64,000 bases of DNA from Tenebrio molitor (taxonomy: Eukaryota; Arthropoda; Insecta; Coleoptera; Tenebrionidae), in NCBI RefSeq assembly GCF_963966145.1, contig NC_091049.1:20274001-20338000 (forward strand). Reading direction: 5' to 3'. The position numbers and the translations under genes are program-made. This document shows positions 1-11,453 of the stretch, in pieces. The first letter of the stretch is position 1. Every line of letters begins with the position of its first letter. The notes beneath the pieces were generated by a model that was given only the letters and a program-made list of their open reading frames with translations, searched no databases and was not told the DNA's origin.

Positions 1-725
1 GAGAAGTATAACAAACAAGTGCGTTTGCATGGACGCATTCACAATGCTTGTAATTAGTGCGTCTACTTTGCACGTTACGGAAAAGTTTGTATACTTCTAA
101 CTTTGTCGCGAAATTAGTAAGTTCACTGTGGTTACGCGCATGCGCAATTTGAAATTTTTGTTTTACATGTCAAAGTGTCGTCAAACATAACATAAATGTA
201 TAAATTTCTCGTCCATTGCAACTTACTTTAACATTTACAAACAGTACAAAACCATGTGTAATTCCCTTGTTACCTTGTAATCCAAATAGTTCCAAATTTT
301 TAGCAATTTAGCGTAGCAGTTCCCTGTAATGCATCCATATCCCTGTGTAATAACAGATGGCGGATCCCACTAATTACTTTTCTTTATACCATACTGTTAT
401 TAGGATTTATCAGTACTCAATGCTTGATTGATATGACACCTATAACAGTCTAGGCCGTTATTCAAAATTATAGGCCGTTATTCGAAATTATCAGACCGAG
501 GCCGTTATTTTTGCTGCCGTTGCTACGGTTACGGCACAAATGACAACTAAATTTAATTTTTGAAGTAAAGAGAAATGTCAGCCTTACAAATAAATGTTAA
601 GTATTAAATATATACTATTGCTTAATTTTTCATTGTGAATACTACTAAATGTACTAATTTCTGCGTTAATTTCACTTGCTAATTTCAACATTAATTATTC
701 CAATGTGAATGAAACTTAACTTTAA
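1..725. other. AT-rich intergenic DNA with a short direct repeat
   Basis: No reading frame of interest is visible. The only structure is a direct repeat at about 451-512, in which the core AGGCCGTTATT occurs three times with near-20-bp spacing. Related GGCCGTTA/TAACGGCC words recur at about 15612-15668. Confidence 0.5.
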
Positions 726-980
726 TGCTTATTCACAATGGACATAAGACATAAGAAATACATAAGAGATACCTAAGAATAATTTGTAAATTTGGGCAAT
801 TGGAAAATAATTTATGTGTCCATATAACTCGAATATGATTATTCATGCCTTTTTGTACACAACAATAATGTTCACTGAGGTCACTTCTCATAAGTTACGT
901 AAAAATTAATGGTATATCCACTGCATGCATCATGAATTTCTTACGCCTTATGTTAAGCTTATGTCCATTGTGAATAAGCA
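726..980. mobile_element. MITE with 23-bp terminal inverted repeats
   Basis: The ends at 726-748 and 958-980 are perfect inverted repeats (TGCTTATTCACAATGGACAT at the left end). The ~255-bp body has no coding capacity. A target-site duplication could not be fixed. A short TWA duplication of Harbinger type is possible, and a SANT-protein remnant lies just downstream, but the link is inference. Confidence 0.75.
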
Positions 981-1107
981 CTTACACCGCTGCACTACGC
1001 CCTCGCTACGACCCGATTTGCACGCCATTTCAAGTCGGTAAAATAAATATCCAGTGATGACATTTATCTTGTTTATGTTTACTGATACATATTTTATGTG
1101 TTGTATA

Positions 1108-1602
1108 GTGATTAACACTAGTGTCGAACTGCTCTACGTTGCCAGCGAATTTAACTTGCCAGGGCCACCACCACCACCACCAGAAACCATCTCAATATCT
1201 GAACAGCCATCGGCAAATCCAGATACGTTTTGCGAAGTTGGTAAGTACATACGTATACAAATAAATATACATAGATCAAATTTATCATGTTTATATTTAT
1301 TGATACGTATTTTATTTGTTTTATAGTTATGAACAATCCAGTTGCCTCTCCAGGATTTGCTAGCGATTTGGGGTTGAGCCAAACATTAGCTCCTCGGGAC
1401 CATCCTCGGGAAAGCCACCAAAAAAAAAAGAGGAAAGAATGTACTCTTGGAGAAAATGAGGATAAACACTGATCTACAAGTACAGAACAATGAACTGTTG
1501 CGGCAACTGGTAGAGCAGTTTGGTACGTTTCTTGAGCTCAAGCGACGCGAACTGGAGCTCAAAGAAGAAAGTACCAACTGCAAAAGAAAGCACAGTTCGT
1601 AA
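1108..1602 (+). pseudogene. C-terminal piece of a zeste-like Myb/SANT protein
   Basis: Two exon-like blocks are visible: 1108-1241, ending in a proline run, a GTAAGT donor, and an acceptor TTTTATAG before 1327. Joining them keeps the frame. After residues ENEDKH a single-base shift is needed to continue into LRQLVEQFGTFLELKRREL, a charged helical tail typical of the C-terminus of zeste-like Myb/SANT proteins that accompany PIF/Harbinger transposons in insects. The DNA-binding N-terminus is not present. The frameshift and missing 5' end mark it as a relic. Related, more complete copies are at 21872 and 24395. Confidence 0.5.
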
Positions 1603-1864
1603 GTCTTTTTTTTGTGTACATATGTAAATAAATCGTAACTTAATTGATTATGTAAATCAAATGTAAATTTCACTGTTTATTTTATTTGTAAATAAATTGT
1701 AAATAATATTAATATTGTTGCCAATTTTGTTACTTTCTCCTGGAGATAGTTATGAAAGCATCTAGTGAGACCAGGTAGAGGCTGGCAAACTCCCACCAGG
1801 ATAAGGAAGGGGCTAGGTTTCAATTAATTTGGACTGCACTGTTTAAATCAGAATTTAAAAAAAG

Positions 1865-3664
1865 ATGGACCCTAGCGCACAAAAAAAAGAAACCTTCATT
1901 TCAAAGAATAATGTGTGGCTCGCAGGAACATTGGCAATTCCAAGAGTAGCGAATCGCCCAGGACGTCCCCAAAAACAGTTTAGTGACGCAAGCGACAGAT
2001 CCAAAAGAAGAGAAACTAAAGATGTACGAAACTCTATGGATGTAGAACTGCTTACCCATGCTACATAGCTGAAATTACGATCTTCTGGGAAAAGAGACGC
2101 TTCTCAAGTGTTAAAAGCAATTACTAGTAGTCCAACGCGAGCCACCCAATATAAAAAAGCATTTGTTAGTCAGCAAGAAAAAATACAAACAAAGATGACT
2201 TCAGTAAGCGCGCTGGCCATGTTTGTCGAGCCGGTCTATCTAGAAGACAATATGAAATAATCTGGAATACCCAAAAAAAACAGATTTATCCTTGCTATCC
2301 TTGCAGCATACAAAGTGCAAAAATTGATTGTTATCCAGATAAAGAGGCATATAAGGTTACAGAAACATGCGCTGAAGTTAAGTTACAAAATTTGTTGGAT
2401 CACACAGTTACACGCCTGTTAACTTGTTTAGAAGAAATCGTGCAAAATTTAAGCAACGAAGAAAGCGATTCGTTGTTGTTGTTATGCAAGTGGAGTACAA
2501 ACGCAGTACAAGCAAAAATTTCAGAATGACTGTAATTCAGACTCTAATATATTCCAAAGTTCTTTTGTGCCTCTGCAGTTAATTTGTCAGTTAAACAAAA
2601 AATTAATTTGGCAGAATCCTTCGCGTCGTTATTGTCGGCCAATCAGAATCAGATTTGTAAAAGAATCGAATCATATTACAAATGATGAAATCCTTTACAT
2701 GAAAAGCGCAATACGTTCTTTACGTAATTCTGCCGTAACATTGGCAAACAAAACCTTCTCTGTCAAACATACTTTGATGTTTACCATGGTTGACGGCAAA
2801 GTATGTAATGCCGCTACCCAAACTTCATCTACGATGAGGTGTTATCTTTGTGGCAAAACGTCCAAAGACTTTAATAACTTAACAATCAAGAAAGAAGTTA
2901 AACAAGAAGCACTTTAGTTCGGATTGTCAATTCTCCATGCCAGAATCCGCTTGTTTGAAAGTATATTACATCTAGGTTACAAGCTGCCTGTGCAGAAATG
3001 GCAGTTACGCTCACAGGATGAGAAAACCATTATTCAAGAGACACAGTTAAAAATGCAACAGGATTTTAAAAAAATGGGTCTAATTGTGGATGTTCCTAAA
3101 CCTGGATTTGGAAACAGGAATGATGGTAACACTAGCCGAAGATTCTTTGCAGATCCAGATTTAGCAGCAGAAATAACAGGGGTTGGTATCAATCTTCAAA
3201 TCTGGTCTTCAAATTGTCAAACACACATTCAAAATCTGGAAAAAGTCCAGCGTCGTTTTCTTAAGTTCTTGGCCCATAGAATTGATGGTACCTATCCCGA
3301 AAGGGGTCGCTCGCAATCTGAACTCCTTGAGCGTTTCGAATGTCAGGATCTTAAGACTAGACGCGTGAACGCTTCAATGAGCTTTCTTCGTAATCTGATA
3401 CATTACCGCATAGATTGTAGTAATCTTTTGAGCAAGCTCTACTTTCTGGTTCCCCGCCTGACCTCCCGAAACCATGTATGCTTTTACCTACCTACTCCGC
3501 GTATTCATGTTCAGAAACATTCTCCTTTATATACCATGTGCGAAAATTATAATGTACATCAACATGCGTTTGACATCTTTCGGTAATGTTTTCTGTATGT
3601 ATTTCTTGTCTCTTGCTATTCTCCTATCCCTTAATTGGACTCGTTCTGTGGGATAGACGTATTC

Positions 3665-3702
<38 letters not shown>

Positions 3703-3850
3703 TTTCGCTTCAAAGTAATTCTAGAAATAGAAGAAAAAAAGATGTATTGTATTGCTCCACTCTGTATCAAAGATGTACATTCATCAGTTTCTTTCAACAG
3801 TGCTAATATTACTACACCGTCCTCATACGAGGATAAAACAGAAACTGTGT
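1865..3850 (+). pseudogene. Transib/RAG1-like DDE transposase relic
   Basis: Several reading frames joined by stops and shifts give a conserved order of blocks: an N-terminal block with ASDRSKRRETK; a middle block with MVDGKVCNA (a candidate second catalytic Asp) followed 16 residues later by a CYLCG zinc-knuckle pair; then LHARIRLFESILHLGYKLP, VDVPKPGFGNRNDGNT and FFADPDLAAEITGV. The D-to-CxxC spacing resembles RAG1/Transib transposases, where a CxxC follows the second Asp closely. The coding continues as RFKVILE at about 3705, after an inserted LINE piece. Family assignment is from memory of the motif pattern and should be tested. The gene is dead: at least four stops or frameshifts plus the insertion. 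Confidence 0.55.
3183..3702 (+). mobile_element. 3' end of an I/Jockey-type non-LTR retrotransposon
   Basis: The frame from about 3183 to 3586 encodes the reverse-transcriptase C-terminal region, with NLEKVQRRFLKFLAHRIDG and a downstream FYLP..HSPLYT block, and ends in a (TAA)n tail at 3665-3702. The same architecture and tail are seen in the longer copy at 46455-47391. A 5'-truncated fragment with a (TAA)n tail suggests target-primed insertion. It lies inside the Transib-like frame, between EITGV and RFKVILE. Confidence 0.8.
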
Positions 3851-4039
3851 AACATTAAACATCCCGAACATAATGTTAAATTCCATATGAAAAATATGTA
3901 GAAGTCACGAATAACACTAGCCATTAAACACAATGAGGTTTTCGGATAGTCTTGATTTCGACGGCAAGAGCAACACCCATAGAAAAGACTCCACAAGGTG
4001 GAAAGTAGACCTAGTTTTGGCAATTATCAGGGAAAAGAG

Positions 4040-4480
4040 AAAATGATCCTTGAGTTTGACCCAAAAAACGAATTAGCCCGTCGAATCATGGGTTCGGTGT
4101 GTGGACGAATTGGCTGACAACCGTTAAACTGGTGGCCAACAAACTCACCGGACTGGCCAGAAGGTGGTACTATTCACAAGATTACTTGGCGGTAAGCTGG
4201 AAGAAAATGAGGAAAGTAATGGTGAAACAGTTTAGCAAACCAATTTCCTTCGCCAAACTGCTGTGAGAAGCTGCGTTATAGAGAAGGGTAAGATTTAAGC
4301 GATTACTGTTTCAACAAAATAGTGGGCGGTGTCGTGTTGGTGTGGCAAAGCAGCTATAAGGTTCAGTGAGAAACTACCGAAGTTTAAGGGACCGTTTCGA
4401 GTAGTTAAGGTACTCTACAACGACAGGTACCAGGTCGAAGACCTAAGGGTAGGGCGTCGCAAGAAAAAGGTGAGCCCATA
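4040..4480 (+). mobile_element. Internally deleted LTR-retrotransposon relic
   Basis: At 4118-4270 a frame with LTGLARRWYYSQ and an aromatic/basic helix resembles a Ty3/gypsy-type Gag segment. At 4366-4470 a frame with KFKGPFRVVKV followed by RYQVEDLR resembles the C-terminal end of an integrase. Stops and the juxtaposition of Gag-like with integrase-end sequence imply that protease, reverse transcriptase and most of integrase are deleted. No LTRs were recognised. It is an old non-functional copy. Confidence 0.55.
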
Positions 4481-4764
4481 ATAAAGCAAATATGTATGAA
4501 AAAATGTTTCAACAGTAGAAAATACGAACGGTTTACAAAAACGTCAAAAATCAAAGACCGTTTGCCGATTTACCACATGAGGTTGGCTTGATCTACAAGT
4601 TTTAAACGGAATTTCATTGGGTAAAATTCTTCATTCTGACAAAACCTGTGCTGCAATTGCTACTCATATTGCAACAAAAATGAAAAAGATCATTTGTAAA
4701 GATATCACAAGGACAAAGAAAAAATATCTGTTTTAATAAATCAATAATTCTCAGTAAACGAACC

Positions 4765-5095
4765 GTGTTGATAGTTACTCTGAGAGCCTTTCTTGAAGAC
4801 ATACCTGGACACGCTTACACCTTCAATCTGGATCTCATCGAACTTTCCGACGCATCTGCGGAAATTATTGCCAAGGAACTATTGAGATGTTTAAGTGAAC
4901 ATGACTTTGAAGATTTTTTTACAAGTGTTTTATTACCTTTACTTGCGACGGAGCTCCCGTAGTGGTCGGCAAAAATTCCGGAGCAGCCACGTTTGAAAAT
5001 AATGTTTCCAAATTTAGTCAGGTGGCATTGTTCTAACCATCGATTAGAGCTTGCTGTGAATGACGTTGTAGATGAAATTTATTTATTTAACTCAT
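4765..5095 (+). pseudogene. hAT transposase fragment
   Basis: The frame at 4765-4962 reads into a block that, after shifts, gives TCDGAPVVVGKNSG and then WHCSNHRLELAVNDVVDEI, the RNase-H-fold region shared by many animal hAT transposases. Only this internal ~110-residue piece is present. It is bounded downstream by the repeat at 5224. No TIR or target duplication was found. Confidence 0.6.
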
Positions 5096-5223
5096 TGTGC
5101 TTCGTACCAACAGCCTAATTTTAAGCACAGTTTATGATAATTTCTTAAAAAGTACAGCCGCAAACATTAACCTTAAAATTTTTGGACGGAAATTTCATAT
5201 GGCAAAAATTCAGAGCAATGTGA

Positions 5224-5655
5224 CAATAGTTATTTTTATATTAAGTGCGCGAAGAGAGTGTTTTTTGTGCATGAAAAGGTCTTTTACGCCGAGACGAAGG
5301 TCGAGGCAGTATAAGCCTTTGAATGCACAAAAACATCTTCGCGCACGAAATATAAACAATATTTTTTCTATAATTGATTCAAAAAATTGAAATTAAAAAT
5401 TCAAATTTTTGAAGGAACTCTGAAGTTTCAATGCAGTGACCATGTTGCTAGGTAACTAATAAAAAACAGTGCGTGAAATGAAAAACAAAAATAGTCGTAT
5501 GCGTGAAATTGCATTTCACACACTGTTTTGTATGGTTTCTATGGTTTCGATCTTACTAACAATGCAAAAAAAAATATACGTCAGAAAATGACCCACTTCA
5601 GGCACAGATAACTATGCGTGAATTTCAATTTTTTGAATCAATTATAGAAAAAATC
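5224..5655 (+). repeat. Composite palindrome-MITE repeat, copy A
   Basis: This ~432-bp unit matches 53262-53695 in inverted orientation over its whole length. It has two parts: a long imperfect palindrome (5242-5352, centre CGAGACGAAGGTCGAGG) and a 294-bp MITE-like segment (5361-5654) with nearly perfect 34-bp inverted ends starting ATTTTTTCTATAATTGATTC. The open frame through the palindrome occurs in both copies but looks like a by-product of the repeat, not a gene. Confidence 0.85.
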
Positions 5656-5744
5656 ATATTCGGGTAGAACCACACACTGTGTCATATTATCCAAGTGCAG
5701 CAGTGCATTAGGCAATCAATTTGTTTGTTTTATTTCTTAGTTGG

Positions 5745-6180
5745 ATTTTCGTCATGTCTACCAAAGAAAAACGAATAGGCAAAGGACGGAAGTTTATATG
5801 AGTAACGCTATAAACGCGGTACAGGAAAATCAAATGGGTTGGCTCAAAACAAAGTTCTTTAATGTACCTCAGGTTTATTCCGAGGCGCAGAGCAATTTAA
5901 TAAAAATAAATATGCAACTGGTAGCCATAAAATAATGGTACGAAAACTTCAATGCCTACAGAAGTAGAAAAAGAAATTTTGAACATATGTATTCTTCAAG
6001 TAGAAGCTAAATTGTTTGGTGTAACACCAACAAAACTTCAACAGTTTGCTTCTAGCGTAGCGGTGAGAAAAAAATACTCTCATACATTTAATACTATAAA
6101 AAATGTGCTGGATGAGACTGGTTAAAAGAATTTCACTCAAGACATCCAGAAATATCACTGAGATCACCAGAACTAGTGCT
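5745..6180 (+). pseudogene. Pogo-like transposase N-terminal relic
   Basis: The pieces read NAINAVQENQMGWLKT and FNVPQ (a psq-type helix-turn-helix), then EVEKEILNICI, and finally DWLKEFHSRHPEISLRSPE, which is the CENP-B-type second DNA-binding block of pogo/Tigger transposases. Several stops separate the pieces. The catalytic DDE domain is absent; hAT sequence follows from about 6265. Confidence 0.7.
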
Positions 6181-6264
6181 AATTTCAAACATATTAATTA
6201 TTCGTTGAAGTATCAATTATTATTGGCAACTGTGAATATTCAATCACAATTGAACTCAGCCTAT

Positions 6265-7345
6265 TTTAAACCGAATTATAGAGTGTGTAAAATTTTGTGG
6301 TATTTTTGAGTTATCCTTACGAGGCCAGGACGAGACATCTACCTGTGCAAATCCCGGAATTTTCAAAGGCTTCATTAATTTTAGGCCTGAAATTGACAAT
6401 ATTTTTAAACATGTATCATTCGAAAAAGGTGTCTTTTTAGGTACTCCCAAAAGCCGATTCTGTGCATCTCGCAAGAAATTTAATAATAAAGGAAGTTGAA
6501 TTAACAGACTTTGTGGCCAATCAGGCCAACGAAACCACTGACGTATCTGTTCAGGATCAAATGGTTCTCATTTTAAGATAAACTATTGGACAAAAAATGT
6601 ATGATTGGTTTTGGGGATATTTTTTGCACTTTTCACGCACTGCGGATGACATTAGTTCTTGCATTTTGGAACAATTATCTGCATTGAAATTAGGCACCAA
6701 CCCAAAAAAATTTACCTGTCAAAGCTACGATGGCGCATCTGTGATGTCTGGTAAAATGAACCGAGTCCAAAAAATAATAAGACAAATTTAATATCCTGGC
6801 GCTTATTTTGTGCACTGCTGCGAGCATTAATTTAATTTGATAGTACCCAAAGTTGCGTTAGAACATAAAACTGTGAAAATATTGTTTTGTAAACCTAGCA
6901 GGTTTTTCTACATTTTTTTGCCGTTCCCCTAAACGAATGAGTGTCTGAGACGATGTTGTAAAGAAGCGTTTTCCTAAGGGATCTGATACTAGATGGACGT
7001 TCCACAGCCGATCTCTCACGATAGTATATGATCACAAAAAAGACCTGATGGAATGTTTTGAGCAAATTATTGACAAAGAACGAGATACTCAAACGGTTCA
7101 ACAAGCATCGGGGTTACGACGGTTACTAGAACACGATTTTTTTTTTATACTGGCTATATTTCTTCAAAGATATAATGCCACAAGTTGCAATTAAAAACAA
7201 CCAATTTCAAACAGGAGGCATAGATGCTATAAAGGTTCAAAAAGCTGTCGATGCTTTTAAACAACAGGTTTTATCGGTAAGAAATAAAATAAGAGTGGCA
7301 GATGCTGGTCCAAGTACATACGCTGGTAAAAGAAAAGTAAGAAGC
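6265..7345 (+). pseudogene. hAT transposase of the DUF4371/ZMYM-type clade
   Basis: With frameshifts, the order is FCGIFELSLRGQDET, NPGIFKGFINF, then FWGYF..TADDISSCILEQLS, SYDGASVMSGKMN and YPGAYFVHC, then a block ending VQKAVDAFKQQVLSVRNKI. These are consecutive segments of the DUF4371-containing hAT transposases that resemble zinc-finger MYM-type protein 1. The C-terminal hATC domain is missing; LINE sequence begins at about 7355. An intact relative of the same clade lies at 41673-44019. Confidence 0.75.
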
Positions 7346-7354
7346 TATAAAAAT

Positions 7355-8505
7355 ATACCGTCGTACCATCCGATATGCCTCCTAAATGCGATGGGAGGCA
7401 GTATGATCTTGCTGTACTGGTGCCGGAGGAAAACCGAAACCGCCCGTCTTTTTGGGGAGAGGTTTCCCGAAATTGGGGAGCTGGAGGAGAGCGACTGGGA
7501 GGACAACCGGGTTCCTCATATCGTGCTGAACACTGCGCTGCCGAAGAGGACGGGCGGAAATATCGTCAACGAGCGACACATCTTCTGCCACTTCCTTAGT
7601 ACCAAAGAAGGGGAACACCCACTTAGAACAGCATACGGGCACCTGTGGGCACACGTACGAGAGGCGGAGCGCCTCGGGAGAAAACAGCTGGCGCTGGTAC
7701 GTCTGGAAGGGACAAAAAGATGTTGGAGTGCCTGACGGGGCCAAGTGGTTTACAAATTGAACTGTGTGTGCCGTCTGGGCTGGGAGGAAAGGAGGCTCCC
7801 TTTACGGCGGGACCCACGAAAGAGGGCGAGCAGTGGCGGTAACCGCGGCTGCGTCGACCTAGGACAGAAACTCTGGTGGTAAACGCAAAGAAAAACAACA
7901 CGAAGGCAGTCAAAGCGGCGGTTGGAAGCCCGAACCGCTCAAGAGACAATTCAGGTCAGCAGCCTGAAGAAGCCACAAGCGGGATGGCGGCCCTGCACCT
8001 CCCGGATGCAGACGCAGACAAACTCCTAGAAAGAAGAAGAATCCGCATTGGATGGAACTTAATACATGGTCTTTTGAGAATAAGGCAAACACTGATTCCC
8101 AAAGGAAGAGCCGGAGACAGAAAAAAGCTGAGGCCTATTTGCCTGCTCAACAAGTGCCTAGGGAAGCTGCTCGCCGAACTTGAACAACGGGACTGGTAGT
8201 TCGGCTTTAGAGAGGGCAGGTCCACAATCCACGCGACCAAGGAGGTCATGAAGTTTGCAAGGATGGCGAACAGCGAGTCTTGGGGACGAAAGGATTTATG
8301 CCCTCCAACTACAGTCGACATGGAAAACGCCTTCAACTCGGCGCTGTGGCAGGGAATCGTGGCAACACTGAGCAGGCGAAACATGCCACCATGGGTAATT
8401 GCCATAGTCCGAGATTACTTCCGCGACCGGTTTGTCGAGGACGGAGATCTGCGAGTAAGGGTCTCCTGCGGAGTTCCACAGGTATCGGGCCTCGACAATA
8501 AATAA
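7355..8505 (+). mobile_element. R1-type LINE reverse-transcriptase fragments
   Basis: GC content jumps relative to the flanks. A first scrap at about 7360 reads HPICLLNAMG. A second at 8120-8500 gives LRPICLLNKCLGKLL, FGFREGRSTIHATKEV, TVDMENAFNSALW and a final SCGVPQ, which are consecutive fingers/palm motifs of R1-clade reverse transcriptases. The YADD catalytic box should follow SCGVPQ but the element stops there. Repetition of the PICLLN motif means at least two fragments or a rearrangement. 7400-7990 is GC-rich with several overlapping frames that I could not assign. Confidence 0.7.
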
Positions 8506-8509
8506 TTAT

Positions 8510-9190
8510 TATTATATTCCACTAATAGTTTAATAATTGCTTCCATACAACGAAATGTAAGAATGTTCTTGACAAAAAAACGTAAAAATACTGAATTCTG
8601 TTGTATTTTTATGGGAAGCCGTTGAACACGTGCACTCTTCCTAACCTGTGAAAGCGAGCCGAATTGATTTATTTTTTTAATTATATTCTACCGAGAGGTA
8701 TGAATGTTCTTGACAAAAAGAAGTGAAAATGCTGAATTCTGGTGTATACTGACACAGTACTCTTGGACTGGGGTCTACAGGGGAATGTCCGAGGGGAAAA
8801 AATCTTTCCAAATATTGGATGGAATTGTGGTGGTTATGTTCGAAGTGATTTACCTTGCAGACAACAGACACACCCGACAAAAAAACATTACATTCTTAAA
8901 AGATGCGGTACTTAAGCACGCCAAGAAGAGGATGTCTCGCAAGCGAAAATTATCTACTTCCGCCACTACTAGCAGCACAAACCTTATTAACCAGAGATGA
9001 TTACGTAGCAGTTGACCAACAGATTGAGAATCAAAGTAGTGTAGAATCTGATGGTGAAGAAAATATATAAATAAATAAATAAGAACATATTTATTTATTA
9101 TTTCACTACAGCTTAAGCCTGTTTAATTTTTTTAATTTTATTATAATTACCTTATGATGAAGATACGTCTGGTTTTTAGAATTAATTAGA
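8510..9190. other. Unassigned segment with a 141-bp-spaced duplication
   Basis: Positions 8561-8608 and 8702-8748 are near-identical direct repeats beginning GAATGTTCTTGACAAAAA. The second copy opens a 98-residue + strand frame to 9000 with a basic stretch (KKRMSRKRKL) near its end; a shifted continuation is acidic and ends near 9070. I do not recognise the protein. It may be the end of a transposon-associated ORF. Confidence 0.3.
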
Positions 9191-9223
9191 CATTAGTGGG
9201 ACGTAGTAAATACTACAAATACT

Positions 9224-10080
9224 TTGCAAGGAAACATTAAACGAAATGAATCGTCAAAACCCATAAAAACAGTGGACGACCTCAGAATGAGCTTTTTGAA
9301 GAAATCCATATCGTGGTTAGAGGCATGGCATAGTTTAGATAACAATGGTAGGTTAACAAATGATACTTACAATGTCCTTCATCATACGAGTAGCACGAGC
9401 GTTTTTCTTAGATATCATTCACTACTCTTTTGAAAATTTCTCCATTTCGTACTTACCAGGAAAATGTACTAAGTACAAATAAATTGGAAAAACGTTTTGA
9501 GAAGTATAGACTTATGGCCGGTTGCAACTACAATATTAGTTTTGACGACATAATGAACGCGGAAAAAAACCGACTTACGCATATCTTAAAAAAAAGAAGG
9601 TACTTTTTCGTTTAAAGAAATTCAAAATAAATTTCTTGAAATTGAAAAGTAATCTAACTTCCAGTGGGACATTTTGGAATTATGTAATGAAGACACATTT
9701 TCGGATGTATTATTAGATAGTGATTATTTATCACAATATGTTATTGATGAATCAGCTCAAATTTATATTTCAAAAAATTAAAATGTGACATTTGCATTTC
9801 TGTAGCCATCGGAAGTAAAGGAAATTTAGTACAGAACGAATACGATTATCTCCAACGTGGTGGATTATGCATTCCAACTGACATTACAAAGTTGGTTTTA
9901 TTCCATATAAGCGCAATTTTACTCGAAATGGCTTTATTTATTAGGAAAATAATGAGCTCACAGATATGTTGCAAATGCGTAGGCAATGTTATCACGTTAT
10001 CAGAATGCATCTGCAGCGTCCAGAGAGTATTGCAAAGCGATTTCCGGAAAGACACCATTCTGGGCCAGGTTAGTTATTAA
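9224..10080 (+). pseudogene. P-element/THAP9-like transposase, C-terminal part
   Basis: The frame at 9224-9433 has SFLKKSISWLEAWHSL and LHHTSS; 9430-9615 has NKLEKRFEKYRLMAGCNYNIS, a hallmark of P-like transposases. 9780-9880 has CDICISVAIGSKG followed by YDYLQRGGLCIPTD, the CxxC and GGL..P blocks near their C-terminus. Multiple stops mark it as a pseudogene. The complementary central part of a P-like transposase lies at 20820-21560, but whether the two come from one element cannot be told. Confidence 0.65.
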
Positions 10081-10427
10081 TCTGGTACAGCGGAGAAATG
10101 GGCAGGACCAGACTTAAAATTTTAGAAAACAATTAAAATATACAATCGATTCTCTGCGTTAATACAAACATTTTACTAAGAAGATTTAGGCTAATATTCT
10201 TAAGAATAATGTGTAGTACCTCGTGTTACAAGGAACGCGTCAACTTCAAGAACACCCTGTATAAATCGCGGCACAGTTCCGGGGCATAGCAGTGGTGGAG
10301 AAACAATGTCCGGTACGGACTATCATTTCATGACATGAGAGCGCCTTCATCGACAGGTATGAGAGCCCCCTGATCCAAGCAGAGCTCTGCGCGAAATTCT
10401 GCTGTACCAACAAATACGCTAGGGTTA
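10081..10427. other. Intergenic, no gene seen
   Basis: No supported reading frame. The segment ends at the TIR of the mariner-like element. It contains ACACCCTGTA at about 10250, a word often found at insect mariner/MITE ends, without a partner that I could pair. Confidence 0.4.
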
Positions 10428-11453
10428 TACAGAGTGATCAACAAGAAACCAAATCAAGAGTGCTACCTCATCTTTTATTTTATCGAAACGTACGTCGTAT
10501 ACTAATCAGACACTTTATATAATTGCTGTGCACTCGTTTTGTTGGTTGCCTACCTCTCAAAAATCTATTATTAATTGCCTTTATAAATTGTTTATAATTC
10601 ATGAATAATGGATTTAAAAGGAAGTTATTATTAATTATTATTTATTACTGATTAAGGAAAAAACACACAGTTACATAAAATTCCTTCATAAGGCACGTAA
10701 TCTTTGGTTACAAAATTTTAAGTCATTATTTTTCAGAATTCTTTGTTTTGTTGTTTTCTGTAAGAAAAGTGCTAAAGTTATTATTCTCACATTTTTGGTT
10801 AATTGAGAACTTACTCGTATCTTTTCTAGCAGTTTAATTAAAACATTTAAATTATTCCAAGGTCAAAAAATAAGTTTTCACAAAAACTGCTCCAAATGTT
10901 CTCCATTGTGGTCCAGAAAGAGTCAAACTCGCCTCTCATATTTTCCAAAAACACTTATGAAGCTGTCAGGTGAAATGGACTGCCAAAATTCATTTATGGT
11001 GAAAATTTCTTTAAGGTAATGTGTGGGTTTTATTTCTTGCAACACACAAGGGAAACAAATTAATAGCCTCCTTCAAAATTTTTGCAATAAGTGCATTAAC
11101 TCAATTTAATTTGCAGTCTTAAACGCCTTATGGAAGTTGAGGGATGTTCCTTGATAATTTGTCGAACATTTTGCACCATTTCTAAAATTTGAACTAAGGA
11201 CTGACCTGACTTCTTCTTAATGATGGATTATGATTCACTAAAATTAGGCATTATAATTTTAAGACATTGATAAACTTGTTAATAACCAATACCATCAGGT
11301 TCAGACATTTGGCTTGAAATTCTTCAGTGTAAGGGGGTACAAAGTAAGGCCAGTCTTCACTTTCTTGTTTCACCCTCTTTCGAAAATAATCTAATAAAAA
11401 TGCCTTCTCTTTAATGGTAAAACCCATTTTACAACTTATTCTGGGATAATTAT

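Noticed and set aside
3665..3702. (TAA)n microsatellite as an independent repeat
   Set aside because: It directly follows a LINE C-terminal frame and its 3' UTR, as at 47347-47391, so it is best read as the element's tail.
4040..4480. Intact endogenous retrovirus-like element
   Set aside because: Only a Gag-like and an integrase-end-like segment with stops remain; no LTRs, protease, reverse transcriptase or envelope were recognised.
5097..5390. Open frame of 97 residues, with a near-identical 58-residue stretch encoded at 53527-53808 (minus)
   Set aside because: The shared residues lie entirely in a palindrome and MITE present as an inverted dispersed copy. Conservation is explained by the repeat, not by protein selection.
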